Shown: positions 44,713 to 55,245 of the stretch, in pieces
Numbering within the stretch: the stretch's first letter is position 1
Layout: each line of letters starts with the position of its first letter
NCBI GenBank assembly: GCA_027214255.1
Contig: JAPWHL010000007.1
Span: 62,001-126,000 of the forward strand
Source of the DNA: Roseovarius aestuarii
Lineage (GTDB): Bacteria > Pseudomonadota > Alphaproteobacteria > Rhodobacterales > Rhodobacteraceae
DNA length: 64,000 bases
Direction of reading: 5' to 3'
The notes under the pieces: model-generated
What the model saw: the letters and a program-made list of their open reading frames with translations, nothing else
Told to the model about the DNA's origin: nothing
The model's database searches: none
Program-made: the position numbers and the translations under genes

Positions 44713-46050
44713 ATGATACCACACTCCAGAATAACGCTGCCCCTCTGCGCCGCCGCCGCGCTGATCGCGTTGCCGGGACTGGCGCTGGCGCAAGAGGCGG
44801 ACACAACTCCGACGAATGCCGACATCGGTTTCATTTTCAACACATTCATGTTCCTCGTCGCTGGATTCCTGGTGTTCTTCATGGCCGCCGGCTTTGCCAT
44901 GCTTGAGGCTGGTCTGGTGCGCGGCAAGAACGTGACCATGCAGCTGACCAAAAACATGGCGCTGTTTGGGTTGGCGTCGCTTGCCTATTATATCCTTGGT
45001 TACAACCTGATGTACCCCGGCGACGGCTGGAGCATTTCAGGCATCCTCGGTGCCTTTTCAATCTCCTCTCTCGAGCCCGTTGGCCTAGAAGGCGCCGAGC
45101 CGGATTTGACCTATGCGTCGGTCGGGTCTGACTTCTTCTTTCAGCTGATGTTCTGTGCGGCCACCGCCTCGATCGTGTCGGGTGCCCTGGCCGAGCGGAT
45201 CAAACTGTGGCCCTTCCTTGCCTTTGTTGTTGTCCTGACAGCGGTTATCTATCCCATTCAGGCCAGCTGGAAATGGGGCGGAGGTTTCTTGGACGCAGCA
45301 GGTTTTCAGGATTTCGCCGGTTCGACAGTGGTTCACTCGGTCGGCGGTTGGGCGGCCTTGATGGGCGCGCTGATCCTTGGTCCGCGTCTGGGTAAATACG
45401 GCAAAGATGGCCGCGTGCACCCCATGCCCGGTTCGAATCTGGCACTGGCGACACTGGGTACGTTCATCCTGTGGCTGGGTTGGTTCGGCTTTAACGGTGG
45501 TTCGCAGCTTTACATGGATACCGCAGGCAACGTGGCCGACATCAGCCGCATCTTCACCAACACAAACATTGCTGCATCCTCCGGTGCTGTGGTCGCGCTG
45601 TTCGCAACACAACTGCTGTACAAAAAGCCCGACCTGACGATGATCCTGAACGGTGCATTGGCCGGTCTGGTTGCCATCACAGCCGAGCCTCTGACACCCA
45701 CGTTGATCCAATCGACCCTGATCGGTGGTATCGGTGGTCTGATCGTGGTCTTCACCGTTCCGATGCTGGACAAGCTGAAAATCGACGATGTTGTCGGCGC
45801 GATCCCTGTCCACCTGTTTGCGGGCATCTGGGGAACCATTGCCGTTGTCTTCACCAACGACGCAGCGAGCCTTGGTACACAGCTCTATGCAATCGTGGTG
45901 GTCGGCGTGTTCGTCTGCGTTACCTCGGCGCTGGTCTGGTTCATCCTGAAGGCCATGGTCGGCATCCGTGTCAGCGAAGAGGCCGAGATCAACGGTCTGG
46001 ACACAAGCGAGCTGGGCATGGAAGCCTATCCCGAGTTTTCCAAAGGCTAA
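44713..46050 (+). CDS. amt: Ammonium transporter (Amt family)
   Basis: A 445-residue Amt/MEP/Rh channel protein. It has an N-terminal signal-like segment ([22 protein letters not shown]) and about 11 further helices. Family motifs are [46 protein letters not shown] (one of the pore histidines), [11 protein letters not shown] and [13 protein letters not shown] (second histidine). It imports ammonium when nitrogen is low. No glnK is adjacent, which is unusual because amtB and glnK normally pair. Transcription ends at the hairpin that follows. Confidence 0.95.
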   Translation: MIPHSRITLPLCAAAALIALPGLALAQEADTTPTNADIGFIFNTFMFLVAGFLVFFMAAGFAMLEAGLVRGKNVTMQLTKNMALFGLASLAYYILGYNLMYPGDGWSISGILGAFSISSLEPVGLEGAEPDLTYASVGSDFFFQLMFCAATASIVSGALAERIKLWPFLAFVVVLTAVIYPIQASWKWGGGFLDAAGFQDFAGSTVVHSVGGWAALMGALILGPRLGKYGKDGRVHPMPGSNLALATLGTFILWLGWFGFNGGSQLYMDTAGNVADISRIFTNTNIAASSGAVVALFATQLLYKKPDLTMILNGALAGLVAITAEPLTPTLIQSTLIGGIGGLIVVFTVPMLDKLKIDDVVGAIPVHLFAGIWGTIAVVFTNDAASLGTQLYAIVVVGVFVCVTSALVWFILKAMVGIRVSEEAEINGLDTSELGMEAYPEFSKG

Positions 46051-46075
46051 GCGCCTAGGACACCAAAATCAGGAA

Positions 46076-46106
46076 GCCCCGCATGCTACGCCATGCGGGG
46101 CTTTTT
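46076..46106 (+). terminator. Rho-independent terminator after amt
   Basis: Perfect stem GCCCCGCATG / CATGCGGGGC with a 6-base loop, followed by TTTTT. Confidence 0.95.
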
Positions 46107-46273
46107 CATGCCAATCGCCCTCAGCGATATCGCCTTTGGTCCGGCCTTGTGTGCCCACCATGGACCAAACACCAACGGACGCGTCATCCAGCCAACCGAG
46201 AAATCGCGCGACGCGCAGCTACGCAGTAACGCCCCATTCCCGAATCGCGCGCAACCGTGCTAGGTGTTGTGGC

Positions 46274-48121
46274 ATGAGCACCCCTGCCCCCCAGATAGAC
46301 ACAAATCGGCCCATTATTCGCCCATTGGACGAGGCCGCAATCAATCGAATCGCGGCAGGCGAAGTGGTCGAGCGCCCCGCCTCGGCGGTTAAGGAACTGA
46401 TGGAAAATGCCATCGACGCCGGAGCGCGCCGCATCGACGTGGCCTATGCCGACGGTGGCAAAACGATGATCCGCATCACAGATGACGGATGCGGCATGAC
46501 GACAGACGACTTACCCTTAGCCTTGGCGCGCCACGCAACGTCAAAAATCGACGGCAGTGACCTGTTGAACATCCACAGCTTTGGTTTTCGCGGCGAGGCT
46601 CTGGCCTCGCTGGGTTCGGTCGGTCGGTTGACGATCACGTCACGCGCGTCTGGTCATGATGCCGGTGAAATCTCAGTCAGCGGTGGCGCTGTGGGCACGG
46701 TGCGTCCGGCGGCGCTGAACAGCGGCACTGTGGTTACATTGCGCGATCTGTTTTATGCGACGCCAGCACGTTTGAAGTTCATGCGCACCGACCGCGCCGA
46801 GGCACAGGCAATCACTGATGTCGTCAAGCGGCTTGCCATGGCCGAACCCTCTGTCGCGTTCACGCTGCGTGACGTGTCCGGAGGCGGCGAAGGGCGACAG
46901 GTCTTTCGTGCAGACGCCGAATCCGGCGATCTTTTTGATGCGCTCCACCGCCGTCTTGCACGGATTTTGGGCCAAGACTTTGCCGACAACTCCATGCGCA
47001 TAAATGCCGAGCGCGATGGCTTCACCATGACCGGCTATGCAGGTCTGCCGACCTATTCGCGCGGTGCGGCAGTAGCGCAATATTTGTTCGTCAACGGCCG
47101 CCCAGTGCGAGACAAGATGCTGATCGGTGCATTGCGCGCGGCCTATATGGATGTTTTGAGCCGTGACAGGCATCCGGTGGCCGCGCTGTTCATCGATTGC
47201 GACCCGACCTTAGTGGACGTCAACGTCCACCCAGCCAAATCCGAGGTCCGCTTTCGAGATCCCGGCACCGTGCGCGGTTTGATCGTGTCGGGCCTGCGCC
47301 ACGCATTGGCCGAGGCTGGGCACCGCGCCTCCAGCACTGTGGCGGGCGCGACACTGGGCGCGTTTCAGCCCCAACCGACCAGCGCGCGCGTCTATCAGAT
47401 GGACCGACCCTCTGCACAGGCACGCACGGCAGCCTATAACGCGCAGGCGCCGGGGTTTGCCGACATGCAGGGCAGTTATAGCGCCCGAACAGAACCCGCC
47501 CCCCAAGAGGCGCCGCCAGAAGACGCACCTCCCATTGGAGAAATGCCGCTGGGCGCGGCACGTGCGCAGGTGCACGAGAATTACATCATCGCACAAACAC
47601 CCGATGGCATCGTCATCGTCGATCAGCACGCCGCACACGAAAGGCTGGTCTATGAACGGCTCAAAACCCAGATGGCCGATCACGGTATTGCCGCGCAGGC
47701 GCTGTTGATACCCGAAATCGTCGATCTGTCTGACGCTGACTGCGCCACATTACTTGCGGCGGCACCCGATCTGGCCCCCCTTGGCCTGACAATCGAGCCC
47801 TTCGGCGGCAATGCAGTGGCCGTGCGCGAAACTCCGGCGATACTGGGCAATGTGAATGCCCGCGCATTGGTTCTGGACATAGTGGACGAGCTAACAGACG
47901 AGGGCGACAGTCAATCCATACGGTCGCGTATCGACGCGATCCTCAGCAGGATGTCCTGCCACGGTTCGATCCGCTCGGGTCGGCGGATGCAAGCGGATGA
48001 GATGAACGCCCTTCTCCGCGAAATGGAAGCAACACCCATGTCCGGGCAATGCAACCACGGGCGCCCGACATATGTCGCGCTGAAACTGTCCGATATCGAA
48101 CGGTTGTTCGGGCGCACATGA
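46274..48121 (+). CDS. mutL: DNA mismatch repair protein MutL
   Basis: A 615-residue MutL. The GHKL ATPase shows [31 protein letters not shown] and [16 protein letters not shown]. The C-terminal region carries the metal endonuclease motif [12 protein letters not shown], so this MutL probably nicks DNA, unlike the E. coli protein. A Gln/Pro/Ala-rich linker lies between. It overlaps rmuC by 4 bases; no mutS is in the window. Confidence 0.96.
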   Translation: MSTPAPQIDTNRPIIRPLDEAAINRIAAGEVVERPASAVKELMENAIDAGARRIDVAYADGGKTMIRITDDGCGMTTDDLPLALARHATSKIDGSDLLNIHSFGFRGEALASLGSVGRLTITSRASGHDAGEISVSGGAVGTVRPAALNSGTVVTLRDLFYATPARLKFMRTDRAEAQAITDVVKRLAMAEPSVAFTLRDVSGGGEGRQVFRADAESGDLFDALHRRLARILGQDFADNSMRINAERDGFTMTGYAGLPTYSRGAAVAQYLFVNGRPVRDKMLIGALRAAYMDVLSRDRHPVAALFIDCDPTLVDVNVHPAKSEVRFRDPGTVRGLIVSGLRHALAEAGHRASSTVAGATLGAFQPQPTSARVYQMDRPSAQARTAAYNAQAPGFADMQGSYSARTEPAPQEAPPEDAPPIGEMPLGAARAQVHENYIIAQTPDGIVIVDQHAAHERLVYERLKTQMADHGIAAQALLIPEIVDLSDADCATLLAAAPDLAPLGLTIEPFGGNAVAVRETPAILGNVNARALVLDIVDELTDEGDSQSIRSRIDAILSRMSCHGSIRSGRRMQADEMNALLREMEATPMSGQCNHGRPTYVALKLSDIERLFGRT

Positions 48122-49281
48122 TCACCATCGGCACGCAAAGCTACTCGCTGAGTGACCCCGTTGTGATGGCCTCCCTGATTGGGTTTCTGATCTTGGCGCT
48201 GGTTGTGTGGCTGTTGATCTCGACGGCCCGCGCCGCCGCCCGTGCGGCCCGACTTGCGGGGCCGTTGGCGCAGCAGATGGGACAAATGCAGGCGCATGTT
48301 CAAGGGCTTGGCGAAGGCCAGCAGCAATTGGCGGGCGGGCTGAATCATGTCGCTGAACTGCAGGCGGCCGCGCAAACCAACATGTTGAACCTTATGGAAC
48401 AACGGTTGGCGCATGTGTCCCAACAGATGAACGAAAACCTTCACGGATCGGCCCGCCGTACGGCGCAATCTCTGGGCGACTTGCAGCAGCGGTTGCAGGC
48501 CATCGACAAGGCGCAAGCAAATATCACCAAACTGTCGGGGGATGTTCTGAGCCTGCAAGACATCCTCAGCAACAAACAAACACGCGGAGCGTTTGGAGAA
48601 ATCCAGCTGCATGATATTGTCTCGAAGGCGCTACCGAGAGACAGCTACACCTTACAACATACGCTTTCGAATGGTCGGCGTGCTGATTGTCTGATACACT
48701 TGCCAAACCCACCGGGGCCGATCTGTATCGACAGCAAGTTCCCCCTTGAGGCCTACGAAGCCCTGCGCCGCGCCGCCACGGATTGGGAGTTGAACGAAGC
48801 CGCAAAATTCTTGCGCGTCTCGGTCAAGAAGCACATCCGAGACATCTCTGAGAAGTACATTCTGGACGGTGAAACCGCCGATGGCGCACTAATGTTCCTA
48901 CCCTCCGAAGCTGTCTACGCAGAATTGCACGCCAACTTTCCCGAACTGGTACGCGAAGGGTTTGCCGCGCGCGTCTGGATCGTGTCACCGACCACCTGCA
49001 TGGCCACCTTGAACACGATGCGCGCCATTCTAAAGGATGCGCGGATGCGCGAACAGGCAGGTGCAATCCGGCGAGAATTGAGCCTGCTGTTCGCAGATGT
49101 CGAACGCCTGGGCGTGCGCGTCGAAAATCTGGACCGCCACTTTGGTCAAGCCGCCAAAGACGTTGCCGACATCAAGATATCAGCCGACAAAGCAGGCCGC
49201 AGGGCCCGCCGATTGGACAATTTCGACTTTGAGGAACTGGCCCCCGATACTGACCCGAAAATCGTTCCGATTGGTGAATAA
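48118..49281 (+). CDS. rmuC: DNA recombination protein RmuC
   Basis: A 387-residue RmuC-family protein with one N-terminal membrane helix (about 15-35), a coiled-coil region (about 45-160) and a nuclease-like RmuC domain. The domain includes [18 protein letters not shown] and [17 protein letters not shown], with a PD-(D/E)xK-type core. It reduces DNA inversions at short repeats in E. coli. The 4-base overlap with mutL suggests coupled expression of two genome-stability proteins. Confidence 0.9.
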   Translation: MITIGTQSYSLSDPVVMASLIGFLILALVVWLLISTARAAARAARLAGPLAQQMGQMQAHVQGLGEGQQQLAGGLNHVAELQAAAQTNMLNLMEQRLAHVSQQMNENLHGSARRTAQSLGDLQQRLQAIDKAQANITKLSGDVLSLQDILSNKQTRGAFGEIQLHDIVSKALPRDSYTLQHTLSNGRRADCLIHLPNPPGPICIDSKFPLEAYEALRRAATDWELNEAAKFLRVSVKKHIRDISEKYILDGETADGALMFLPSEAVYAELHANFPELVREGFAARVWIVSPTTCMATLNTMRAILKDARMREQAGAIRRELSLLFADVERLGVRVENLDRHFGQAAKDVADIKISADKAGRRARRLDNFDFEELAPDTDPKIVPIGE

Positions 49282-49299
49282 CGCCCACGGCTGTGGGCC

Positions 49300-49677
49300 C
49301 TACATCGTTTCCAGACAATGACGCCGAAAGGCGCGTTTCAGCATGTCCAGTTCTTCGCGCAACAATGCCATCTCGGCGCGGATATCATAACCCAAGGCAT
49401 CACCGCTCATCAAAGTGAAGCTGTCCAATGTCATGTCAGCCCGCTTGTCCCGGATCAGAAAGGTCTGAACACCGTCGGTGATCACGTTGGCAGGGATGGG
49501 GACGCGCACCACCCAGTTTCCGGGTGACTTTTGCTGAATCACCTCCACGCCATCGATTGGTTTTTCCAGATGTGTGACTTCGATTTCAGGCTGATAGTTT
49601 CCCTCGCCCTCGTAGGTCAGCTGCCCTTCCCAGACGCCTTCGAACAGGCGTGTCTTGGTCAATATCAGATCACTCAT
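49300..49677 (-). CDS. Conserved hypothetical protein, 125 aa
   Basis: I do not recognise a known domain. It starts MSDLILTKTRLFEGVWEGQL and seems mostly beta strand up to about residue 85, then ends with a predicted helix EMALLREELDMLKRAFRRHCL. The start at 49677 is set by GAGGGCCC upstream. It lies 28 bases after a DUF6478-like gene and is probably co-transcribed with it. No signal peptide or membrane segment. It converges with rmuC. Confidence 0.7.
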   Translation of the reverse strand: MSDLILTKTRLFEGVWEGQLTYEGEGNYQPEIEVTHLEKPIDGVEVIQQKSPGNWVVRVPIPANVITDGVQTFLIRDKRADMTLDSFTLMSGDALGYDIRAEMALLREELDMLKRAFRRHCLETM

Positions 49678-49705
49678 AACGGGGCCCTCGGGGAGAAAGT
49701 TCAGC

Positions 49706-50476
49706 TTAAAACTCGGCGCGTGGTCGACGACTAAAGGTAACATCGCGAAGGATGACCTGACTCATCTGTGGGTTCTCAAAGATCAGATCCACCCATGCCC
49801 GCTCGATCCTCTTTTCGTTCAGGTTGGAATAGGCCAAATCAAATTCCACCATGATTTCCGCGTCATGCAAGGGCAATTCGCGAACGATCTGTTCGGTGTT
49901 CGGCCCGTGTTTGATGTTCAGTCGTGCAAAAATCTCTAACGGTTTTTCCATTTCAACGATGGTGGTCAGACGCAACAAATGTTGCCTTTTCAATCCATCC
50001 ACCGCGCCGTGGGGCAGATCCAGAACAACCGACAGAAATGACCCATCAAAGGCGAAAACATCCATGCGCAAACCGTAAGGTGCCAGATCGGCTTCGCGTG
50101 TATTGCGTACCTGCCGCAGCGTCAGTTCAGAATGTGCGCAATCATGAAACAGTGTCAGCTCATCACCCAGCTTGGACTTGCTGGGGGCGGACGACATCCC
50201 GGGGCTGGGCAGCGGCAAACACCAAAGCGACGGCCGCCAAGACCAATCCGTGCCATGCGGCTTGGGAAATGCGTTAGATCCGATCATAGGCAGGGCCAAG
50301 CGGTTGTCCGCGATTGCAGCCAATTCGTTCAGTGAGAACAAAAGCTTGCGCGCCATTCCACGCTCGCGCCGCAGCTCCTGTAAAGGCATTTCTCCGGCAC
50401 GACGCGCGGCCTTGGTCCAGCGGCGAACCCCGCGCCGATGCACGATCCAATCACCCAATGCGCTGCGAAATTCCAT
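49706..50476 (-). CDS. Conserved alphaproteobacterial hypothetical protein (DUF6478-like)
   Basis: A 256-residue protein without signal or membrane segment. The N-terminus is basic (RRGVRRWTKAARRAGEMPLQELRR), and the rest reads as an alternating beta-rich domain (TDWSWRPSLWCLPLPSPG, then DAEIMVEFDLAYSNLNEKR). I place it in DUF6478 from memory of Rhodobacteraceae proteins, not from a search. The function is unknown. Paired with the 125-residue gene after it. Confidence 0.65.
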   Translation of the reverse strand: MEFRSALGDWIVHRRGVRRWTKAARRAGEMPLQELRRERGMARKLLFSLNELAAIADNRLALPMIGSNAFPKPHGTDWSWRPSLWCLPLPSPGMSSAPSKSKLGDELTLFHDCAHSELTLRQVRNTREADLAPYGLRMDVFAFDGSFLSVVLDLPHGAVDGLKRQHLLRLTTIVEMEKPLEIFARLNIKHGPNTEQIVRELPLHDAEIMVEFDLAYSNLNEKRIERAWVDLIFENPQMSQVILRDVTFSRRPRAEF

Positions 50477-50538
50477 AGTACCTGCCTTTGGTCGTCCTGT
50501 GGAAATTCTAACTTGCCCAAGCGAACCCTTCCAGAAGA

Positions 50539-51321
50539 TTAAGCTGGTTTTCGAAACAATCCTGTCAAAACTGATCGCAATCCCGGCTTTGGTTGCACAG
50601 AACCATCACCATTTGCTTTCTTCGTGTCTGGCTTGGGTGCCTCGCTAACCCCGCCTAGGGGCGTCGGGTCTACTGCCGGCGCACCTTTGGGGCGTTTCAA
50701 CGGGCTGGCCTCCAGCATGGCCTCTGCCACCGCGATCAATACATCACGGCCTGCACGCCCTGTGGCCGGGCCTTGCGGGGACGCGTATACGGCCAAGCCC
50801 ACCATATGGCCGTTGATCATCATCGTGGCCCGCCAGTGGCGCGGGTCACTTCCGGGCACCACCCGATCTCCCCCGCGTGTCACATGGACCATCGACAGGC
50901 CGTCACCGTCGATTTGCGCGTCCACACCCGAGTCTTTCAACGCCGCCGCCATTTGAGCTGCGCTGGGCTGTTTAGCGCGCGTATCGCGCGGCAATACCGA
51001 CACGGTTATCACGGCGGTTGGCACGTCGCTGGCGGCTGTTTCGCTTAGATGGCCACAACTGGCCAACAACACAAAACTGCTGCCACCTTGGCGGCGCACG
51101 CTTTTGGGATCCACGCAATAGCCGTCTGGGCCGGTTGCAATGACCTCACCATGATAAAGCGAAACCCGGCGCAGAGCATCCGATGGCTTGCCACTGGGTG
51201 TTTGCAGTAGACTCATCCGGCCGTCCCCGCCCGGAGCAAAGCACCCCGCCAGCGGCAGGATCAGGCCCAGCGTCAGGGCAAGAAACGCAGTCCGCCGAAG
51301 TTTACAAGTCCATGTAGACAT
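50539..51321 (-). CDS. Putative lipoprotein, unknown function
   Basis: A 260-residue protein with a signal peptide ending in LAGC (C27 lipidated). The middle part (about 55-225) has a conserved look with GYCVDPKSV, a Cys in LLASCGHLSE, and RHWRATMMINGHMVGLAVYAS; the tail is Pro/Lys-rich. I do not recognise the family. The start at 51321 lies inside the end of ilvD (20-base overlap), so translation is probably coupled to ilvD, although the functions look unrelated. Confidence 0.75.
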   Translation of the reverse strand: MSTWTCKLRRTAFLALTLGLILPLAGCFAPGGDGRMSLLQTPSGKPSDALRRVSLYHGEVIATGPDGYCVDPKSVRRQGGSSFVLLASCGHLSETAASDVPTAVITVSVLPRDTRAKQPSAAQMAAALKDSGVDAQIDGDGLSMVHVTRGGDRVVPGSDPRHWRATMMINGHMVGLAVYASPQGPATGRAGRDVLIAVAEAMLEASPLKRPKGAPAVDPTPLGGVSEAPKPDTKKANGDGSVQPKPGLRSVLTGLFRKPA

Positions 51322-53059
51322 GGCGCTCGGCTTCGGCACCCGGATGAGTAACGGCCCCTTTATAAGTGGCACCGACCAACTGGGCGTATTTCCAGATCGC
51401 ACCCGAGGCGTAAATTGTGTCCCGCGGGCCTTTCCAGTCGGCCTTGCGTTGCGCAAGTTCCTCATCGGACAGATCGACACTTAGTTGCCCCTTGATCGCG
51501 TCGATTGTGATCATATCGCCGTCTTTCAACAACGCGATAGGGCCGCAATGCGCCGCTTCGGGACCGACATGGCCAACACAGAACCCGCGCGTCGCGCCCG
51601 AAAAACGCCCATCAGTGATCAGCGCAACCTTCTTGCCCATGCCCTGCCCGGACAAAGCGGCAGTGGTCGACAGCATTTCGCGCATGCCGGGGCCGCCTGC
51701 GGGGCCTTCGTTGCGGATCACCAGAACCTCGCCCTCGGCGTAGCTGCGCTCCTGAACAGCCGCAAACGCGTCTTCTTCGCATTCAAACACCCGTGCAGGG
51801 CCTGTAAAAACCTGATTCTGCGAAGGAATACCCGCGACCTTCACAATGGCACCTTCGGGCGCCAGATTGCCTTTCAGGCCAACAACGCCGCCGGTTTTCG
51901 TCAGAGGGGCGTCGATGGGATAGATCACCTTGCCGTCGGCCTCACGGTCGATCAAGTCCAGTTCCTCGCCGATCGAGCGGCCGGACGCGGTTATACAATC
52001 CTCGTGGATCAGCCCCGCCTTGCGCAGCTCTTTCATTACGACGGGAATACCGCCCACATCATACAAATCCTTGGCGACATACTGACCACCCGGTTTCAGA
52101 TCGACGAAATAGGGCGTGTCGCGGAAAATGTCGCAAACATCTTCAAGGAAAAAGTCAATTCCCGCCTCATGCGCAATAGCGGGCAGGTGCAGGCCCGCGT
52201 TGGTGGATCCGCCGGTGCATGCAACGACGCGAGCGGCGTTTTGCAAGGATTTCAACGTGACAACATCGCGCGCACGGATGTTTTTTTCGATCAGGTTCAT
52301 CACGGCGCGGCCAGATGCCTCGCCATATTGATCGCGGGATTCGTAGGGCGCAGGCATGCCCGAGCTGTTCATCAACGCAAGGCCGATTGCTTCGGACACG
52401 CACGCCATCGTGTTGGCCGTGAACTGACCGCCACATGCGCCCGAACTGGGACAGGCAACGCGTTCCAAGACATCCAGCGCCTTGTCGGACATAGACCCGT
52501 TCTGGTGGCGCCCAACGGCTTCGAACATATCTTGAACGGTCAGGTCACGGGTGCGGAAATCTTCGGGGATTTCTTCGATCTGCGGTGCGCGGCCCGGCAA
52601 GATCGACCCACCGTAGATAAAGACAGAAGGCGTGTTCAGACGCACCATCGCCATCATCATGCCCGGCAGGGATTTGTCACACCCGGCCAGACCGACAATC
52701 GCGTCATAGGCATGACCACGCATGGTCAGTTCCACTGTGTCGGCAATCGCCTCGCGGCTGGCAAGACTGCTCCGCATGCCTTCGTGGCCCATCGCAATAC
52801 CATCCGTGACGGTAATTGTCGTGAACTCGCGCGGTGTGCCCGATCCCTTTTTGACGCCCATCTTGACCGCCTGCGCCTGACGGCTGAGGGCGATGTTGCA
52901 CGGCGCGGCTTCGTTCCAACAGGTGGCAACACCAACGAGCGGCTGGTGAATTTCTTCTTCGCTCAGCCCCATGGCGTACATGTAAGATCTGTGCGGCGCG
53001 CGCGCGGGGCCTTCGGTGACATAGCGGCTGGGCAGTTTGGATTTGTCGAATTTGGTCAT
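51302..53059 (-). CDS. ilvD: Dihydroxy-acid dehydratase
   Basis: A 585-residue iron-sulfur enzyme of valine, leucine and isoleucine biosynthesis, which dehydrates dihydroxy-acids to 2-keto acids. The cluster region includes C47 (ATCWNE), C127 in AGCDKSLPGM and the later PSSGACGGQF; TSATAFSQ-like elements follow, and the C-terminal half is normal. The start at 53059 (MTKFDKSKLPSRYVTEGPAR) is the family start; upstream frame is not used. Confidence 0.97.
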   Translation of the reverse strand: MTKFDKSKLPSRYVTEGPARAPHRSYMYAMGLSEEEIHQPLVGVATCWNEAAPCNIALSRQAQAVKMGVKKGSGTPREFTTITVTDGIAMGHEGMRSSLASREAIADTVELTMRGHAYDAIVGLAGCDKSLPGMMMAMVRLNTPSVFIYGGSILPGRAPQIEEIPEDFRTRDLTVQDMFEAVGRHQNGSMSDKALDVLERVACPSSGACGGQFTANTMACVSEAIGLALMNSSGMPAPYESRDQYGEASGRAVMNLIEKNIRARDVVTLKSLQNAARVVACTGGSTNAGLHLPAIAHEAGIDFFLEDVCDIFRDTPYFVDLKPGGQYVAKDLYDVGGIPVVMKELRKAGLIHEDCITASGRSIGEELDLIDREADGKVIYPIDAPLTKTGGVVGLKGNLAPEGAIVKVAGIPSQNQVFTGPARVFECEEDAFAAVQERSYAEGEVLVIRNEGPAGGPGMREMLSTTAALSGQGMGKKVALITDGRFSGATRGFCVGHVGPEAAHCGPIALLKDGDMITIDAIKGQLSVDLSDEELAQRKADWKGPRDTIYASGAIWKYAQLVGATYKGAVTHPGAEAERHVYMDL

Positions 53060-53230
53060 GAGGGCCTCGCAAGAAACTGGGCTGGAATTTGTTACATAAC
53101 GGGATAAGCGAGCCGCGCGCCACGTGCAAGCGCGGACCGGAGCACGGACAATCGTCACATCGCCGCCGACCAACTGTTCCGATCATATTAACGCATTCAG
53201 TTTCGGACCAAATCACGTTACCAAGGCTCT

Positions 53231-54118
53231 ATGCGTTATCCCCGCCACCACGCCCTTGTTGCCCCCGCCCGCTCGTCGGCGTCGCTCTGGCGGCTGGCCG
53301 GTGGAGTCACGCTTTTGGTCGCTGTGTTCTTTGCGATGTCGACGGCCTATGGCTGGATCATCACAGCCGCGTTGCCCGACACGGCATGGGGGGCCGATGG
53401 CAGGGGAATCCAAGATGCCTCAACCCCGTTGGGGGCTTTGGTCAATCTTTACATATTCGCGCTGCTGATCATTTCGCTGGGTCTGTCGATGACACTGATC
53501 CATGATCGGCGCTGGACACAAATGATCGGCCCGCCGGACGCCGCCCTGATCCAAGGTCGGCGCGTCGTGCTGGTGCTTGCCGCATTATATACGGTTTTGT
53601 CCCTGCTTCCGTTGCCCGATGCGCTTGCACCCCACCTGAACCTAGATGTCAAAACTTGGCTCTCTTTCCTGCCGATTGCCGTGCTGGGGCTGATCCTGCA
53701 GGTCAGCGCCGAAGAGTTGATTTTCCGCGGATATCTGCAAAGCCAGCTGGCTGCCCGCTTTGAGCACCCGCTGATCTGGATGGGCGTGCCTTCGGTCTTG
53801 TTCGGAGCATTGCATTATTCACCTGCTGTTATGGGGGACACCGCGTGGCTGGTCGTGGTCTGGGCAACGTTGTTCGGGCTGGCCGCAGCCGATCTGACCG
53901 CACGCAGCGGCACATTAGGTCCGGCCGTCGCCCTGCACTTGGTCAATAACGTTAGCGCAATCTTGATTATGGCACCCAGCGGCAATTTCGATGGGCTGGC
54001 CCTAACCACGTATCCCTTTAGCGCAGATGATACAGATCTTCTTCTGGCATGGATGCCGGTGGAAATGATGGTATTGCTGTGCAGTTGGCTGGCAGCAAGA
54101 TTGGCCTTGCGGGTCTGA
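53231..54118 (+). CDS. CPBP-family intramembrane metalloprotease
   Basis: A 295-residue membrane protein with about seven to eight helices. The catalytic motifs of the CAAX-protease/bacteriocin-processing family are present: EE in SAEELIFRGYLQSQL (about residue 158), the histidine in FGALHYSPA, and H in ALHLVNNVSAIL. The substrate is unknown. It runs toward accD, which starts 71 bases after its stop. Confidence 0.88.
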   Translation: MRYPRHHALVAPARSSASLWRLAGGVTLLVAVFFAMSTAYGWIITAALPDTAWGADGRGIQDASTPLGALVNLYIFALLIISLGLSMTLIHDRRWTQMIGPPDAALIQGRRVVLVLAALYTVLSLLPLPDALAPHLNLDVKTWLSFLPIAVLGLILQVSAEELIFRGYLQSQLAARFEHPLIWMGVPSVLFGALHYSPAVMGDTAWLVVVWATLFGLAAADLTARSGTLGPAVALHLVNNVSAILIMAPSGNFDGLALTTYPFSADDTDLLLAWMPVEMMVLLCSWLAARLALRV

Positions 54119-54189
54119 TTGCAATTCCCGTTCAGGGGCCTTATCTGAGAACGCAAACGAAACTACGGCACATTAGGGGACAGGCCCGC

Positions 54190-55245
54190 ATGAACTGGAT
54201 CACCAACTACATGCGCCCGCGCATCAATTCGATCTTCTCGCGCCGCGAGATGCCCGAGAACCTGTGGACGAAATGTGACGAATGCGGCACCATGCTGTTC
54301 CACCGCGAGCTCAGTCAGAACTTCAACGTTTGCACCTCCTGCGGGCATCACATGCACATCACGCCGCGCGCGCGGTTCCAATCGCTGTTTGACGGCGGCA
54401 TTTTTTCAGAAATCTCTGTACCCGCGCCGCCCGTCGACCCGCTGCATTTTCGCGATCAGAAAAAATATCCAGACCGGATGAAAGCCGCTCAGCGCGCCAC
54501 GGGCGAAAAAGAGGCGATGCTGGTCGCGTGCGGTGAAATCGGCCGCACACCAATTGTCGCTGCGGCGCAGGACTTTAGCTTTATGGCCGGGTCAATGGGT
54601 ATGTATGTTGGCAATGCCATCATCGCCGCCGCCGAAGAAGCCGTGAAATTAAAACGCCCCTTGATCCTGTTTTCCGCCGCAGGTGGTGCGCGTATGCAAG
54701 AGGGTATCCTGTCCCTGATGCAAATGCCACGCACCACTGTCGCAATCCAGATGCTGAAAGAAGCGCAACTGCCCTATATCGTCGTGTTGACCCACCCGAC
54801 GACCGGCGGCGTTACCGCCTCCTATGCGATGCTGGGCGACGTCCAGATTGCCGAACCCAATGCCCTGATTTGCTTTGCCGGGCCGCGCGTCATCGAACAA
54901 ACAATTCGCGAAAAGCTGCCCGATGGCTTCCAACGCGCCGAATATTTGCTGGATCACGGGATGCTGGATCGCGTCACGCCGCGCCCCCAGATGCGTGATG
55001 AATTGATTTCCATCACGCGGATGCTGCTGGGCATGCCGCCCGCGATCGTGGGGGATCTGCCGCCTCCGACACTGGATAACGACGATCCAGAAGCCCCGAA
55101 CAGCGACGACAAAACCGCCTCGGCGACGGCGTCATCGGACAAAGAGGCGAGCACGAAGACCGGCAAGCCCGCGCAAAGCGGCGCAGGAAAGACGCCCGCC
55201 AAATCCGCCAACAGTTCCCCAAACAAGGGCACCGACAAAAAATGA
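54190..55245 (+). CDS. accD: Acetyl-CoA carboxylase carboxyltransferase subunit beta
   Basis: A 351-residue AccD. The zinc ribbon uses C29, C32, C48 and C51 (TKCDECG, VCTSCGHH). The carboxyltransferase core includes SAAGGARMQEGILSLMQM, HPTTGGVTASYAMLGD and ICFAGPRVIEQTIREKLP. It joins AccA to transfer carbon dioxide from carboxybiotin to acetyl-CoA in fatty acid synthesis. About 55 residues at the C-terminus are low-complexity (Ser, Thr, Lys, Asp), beyond the usual end. The start at 54190 opens MNWITNYMRPRI. It overlaps folC by 4 bases. Confidence 0.96.
   Translation: MNWITNYMRPRINSIFSRREMPENLWTKCDECGTMLFHRELSQNFNVCTSCGHHMHITPRARFQSLFDGGIFSEISVPAPPVDPLHFRDQKKYPDRMKAAQRATGEKEAMLVACGEIGRTPIVAAAQDFSFMAGSMGMYVGNAIIAAAEEAVKLKRPLILFSAAGGARMQEGILSLMQMPRTTVAIQMLKEAQLPYIVVLTHPTTGGVTASYAMLGDVQIAEPNALICFAGPRVIEQTIREKLPDGFQRAEYLLDHGMLDRVTPRPQMRDELISITRMLLGMPPAIVGDLPPPTLDNDDPEAPNSDDKTASATASSDKEASTKTGKPAQSGAGKTPAKSANSSPNKGTDKK

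Noticed and set aside
49283..49298. GCCCAC / GTGGGC hairpin between rmuC and the 125-residue gene as a terminator
   Set aside because: Stem is only six bases with no T run on either strand.
51485..53107. Very long open frame (540 codons) on the plus strand over ilvD
   Set aside because: It is antisense to a clear ilvD gene and comes from codon bias in GC-rich DNA; no family features.
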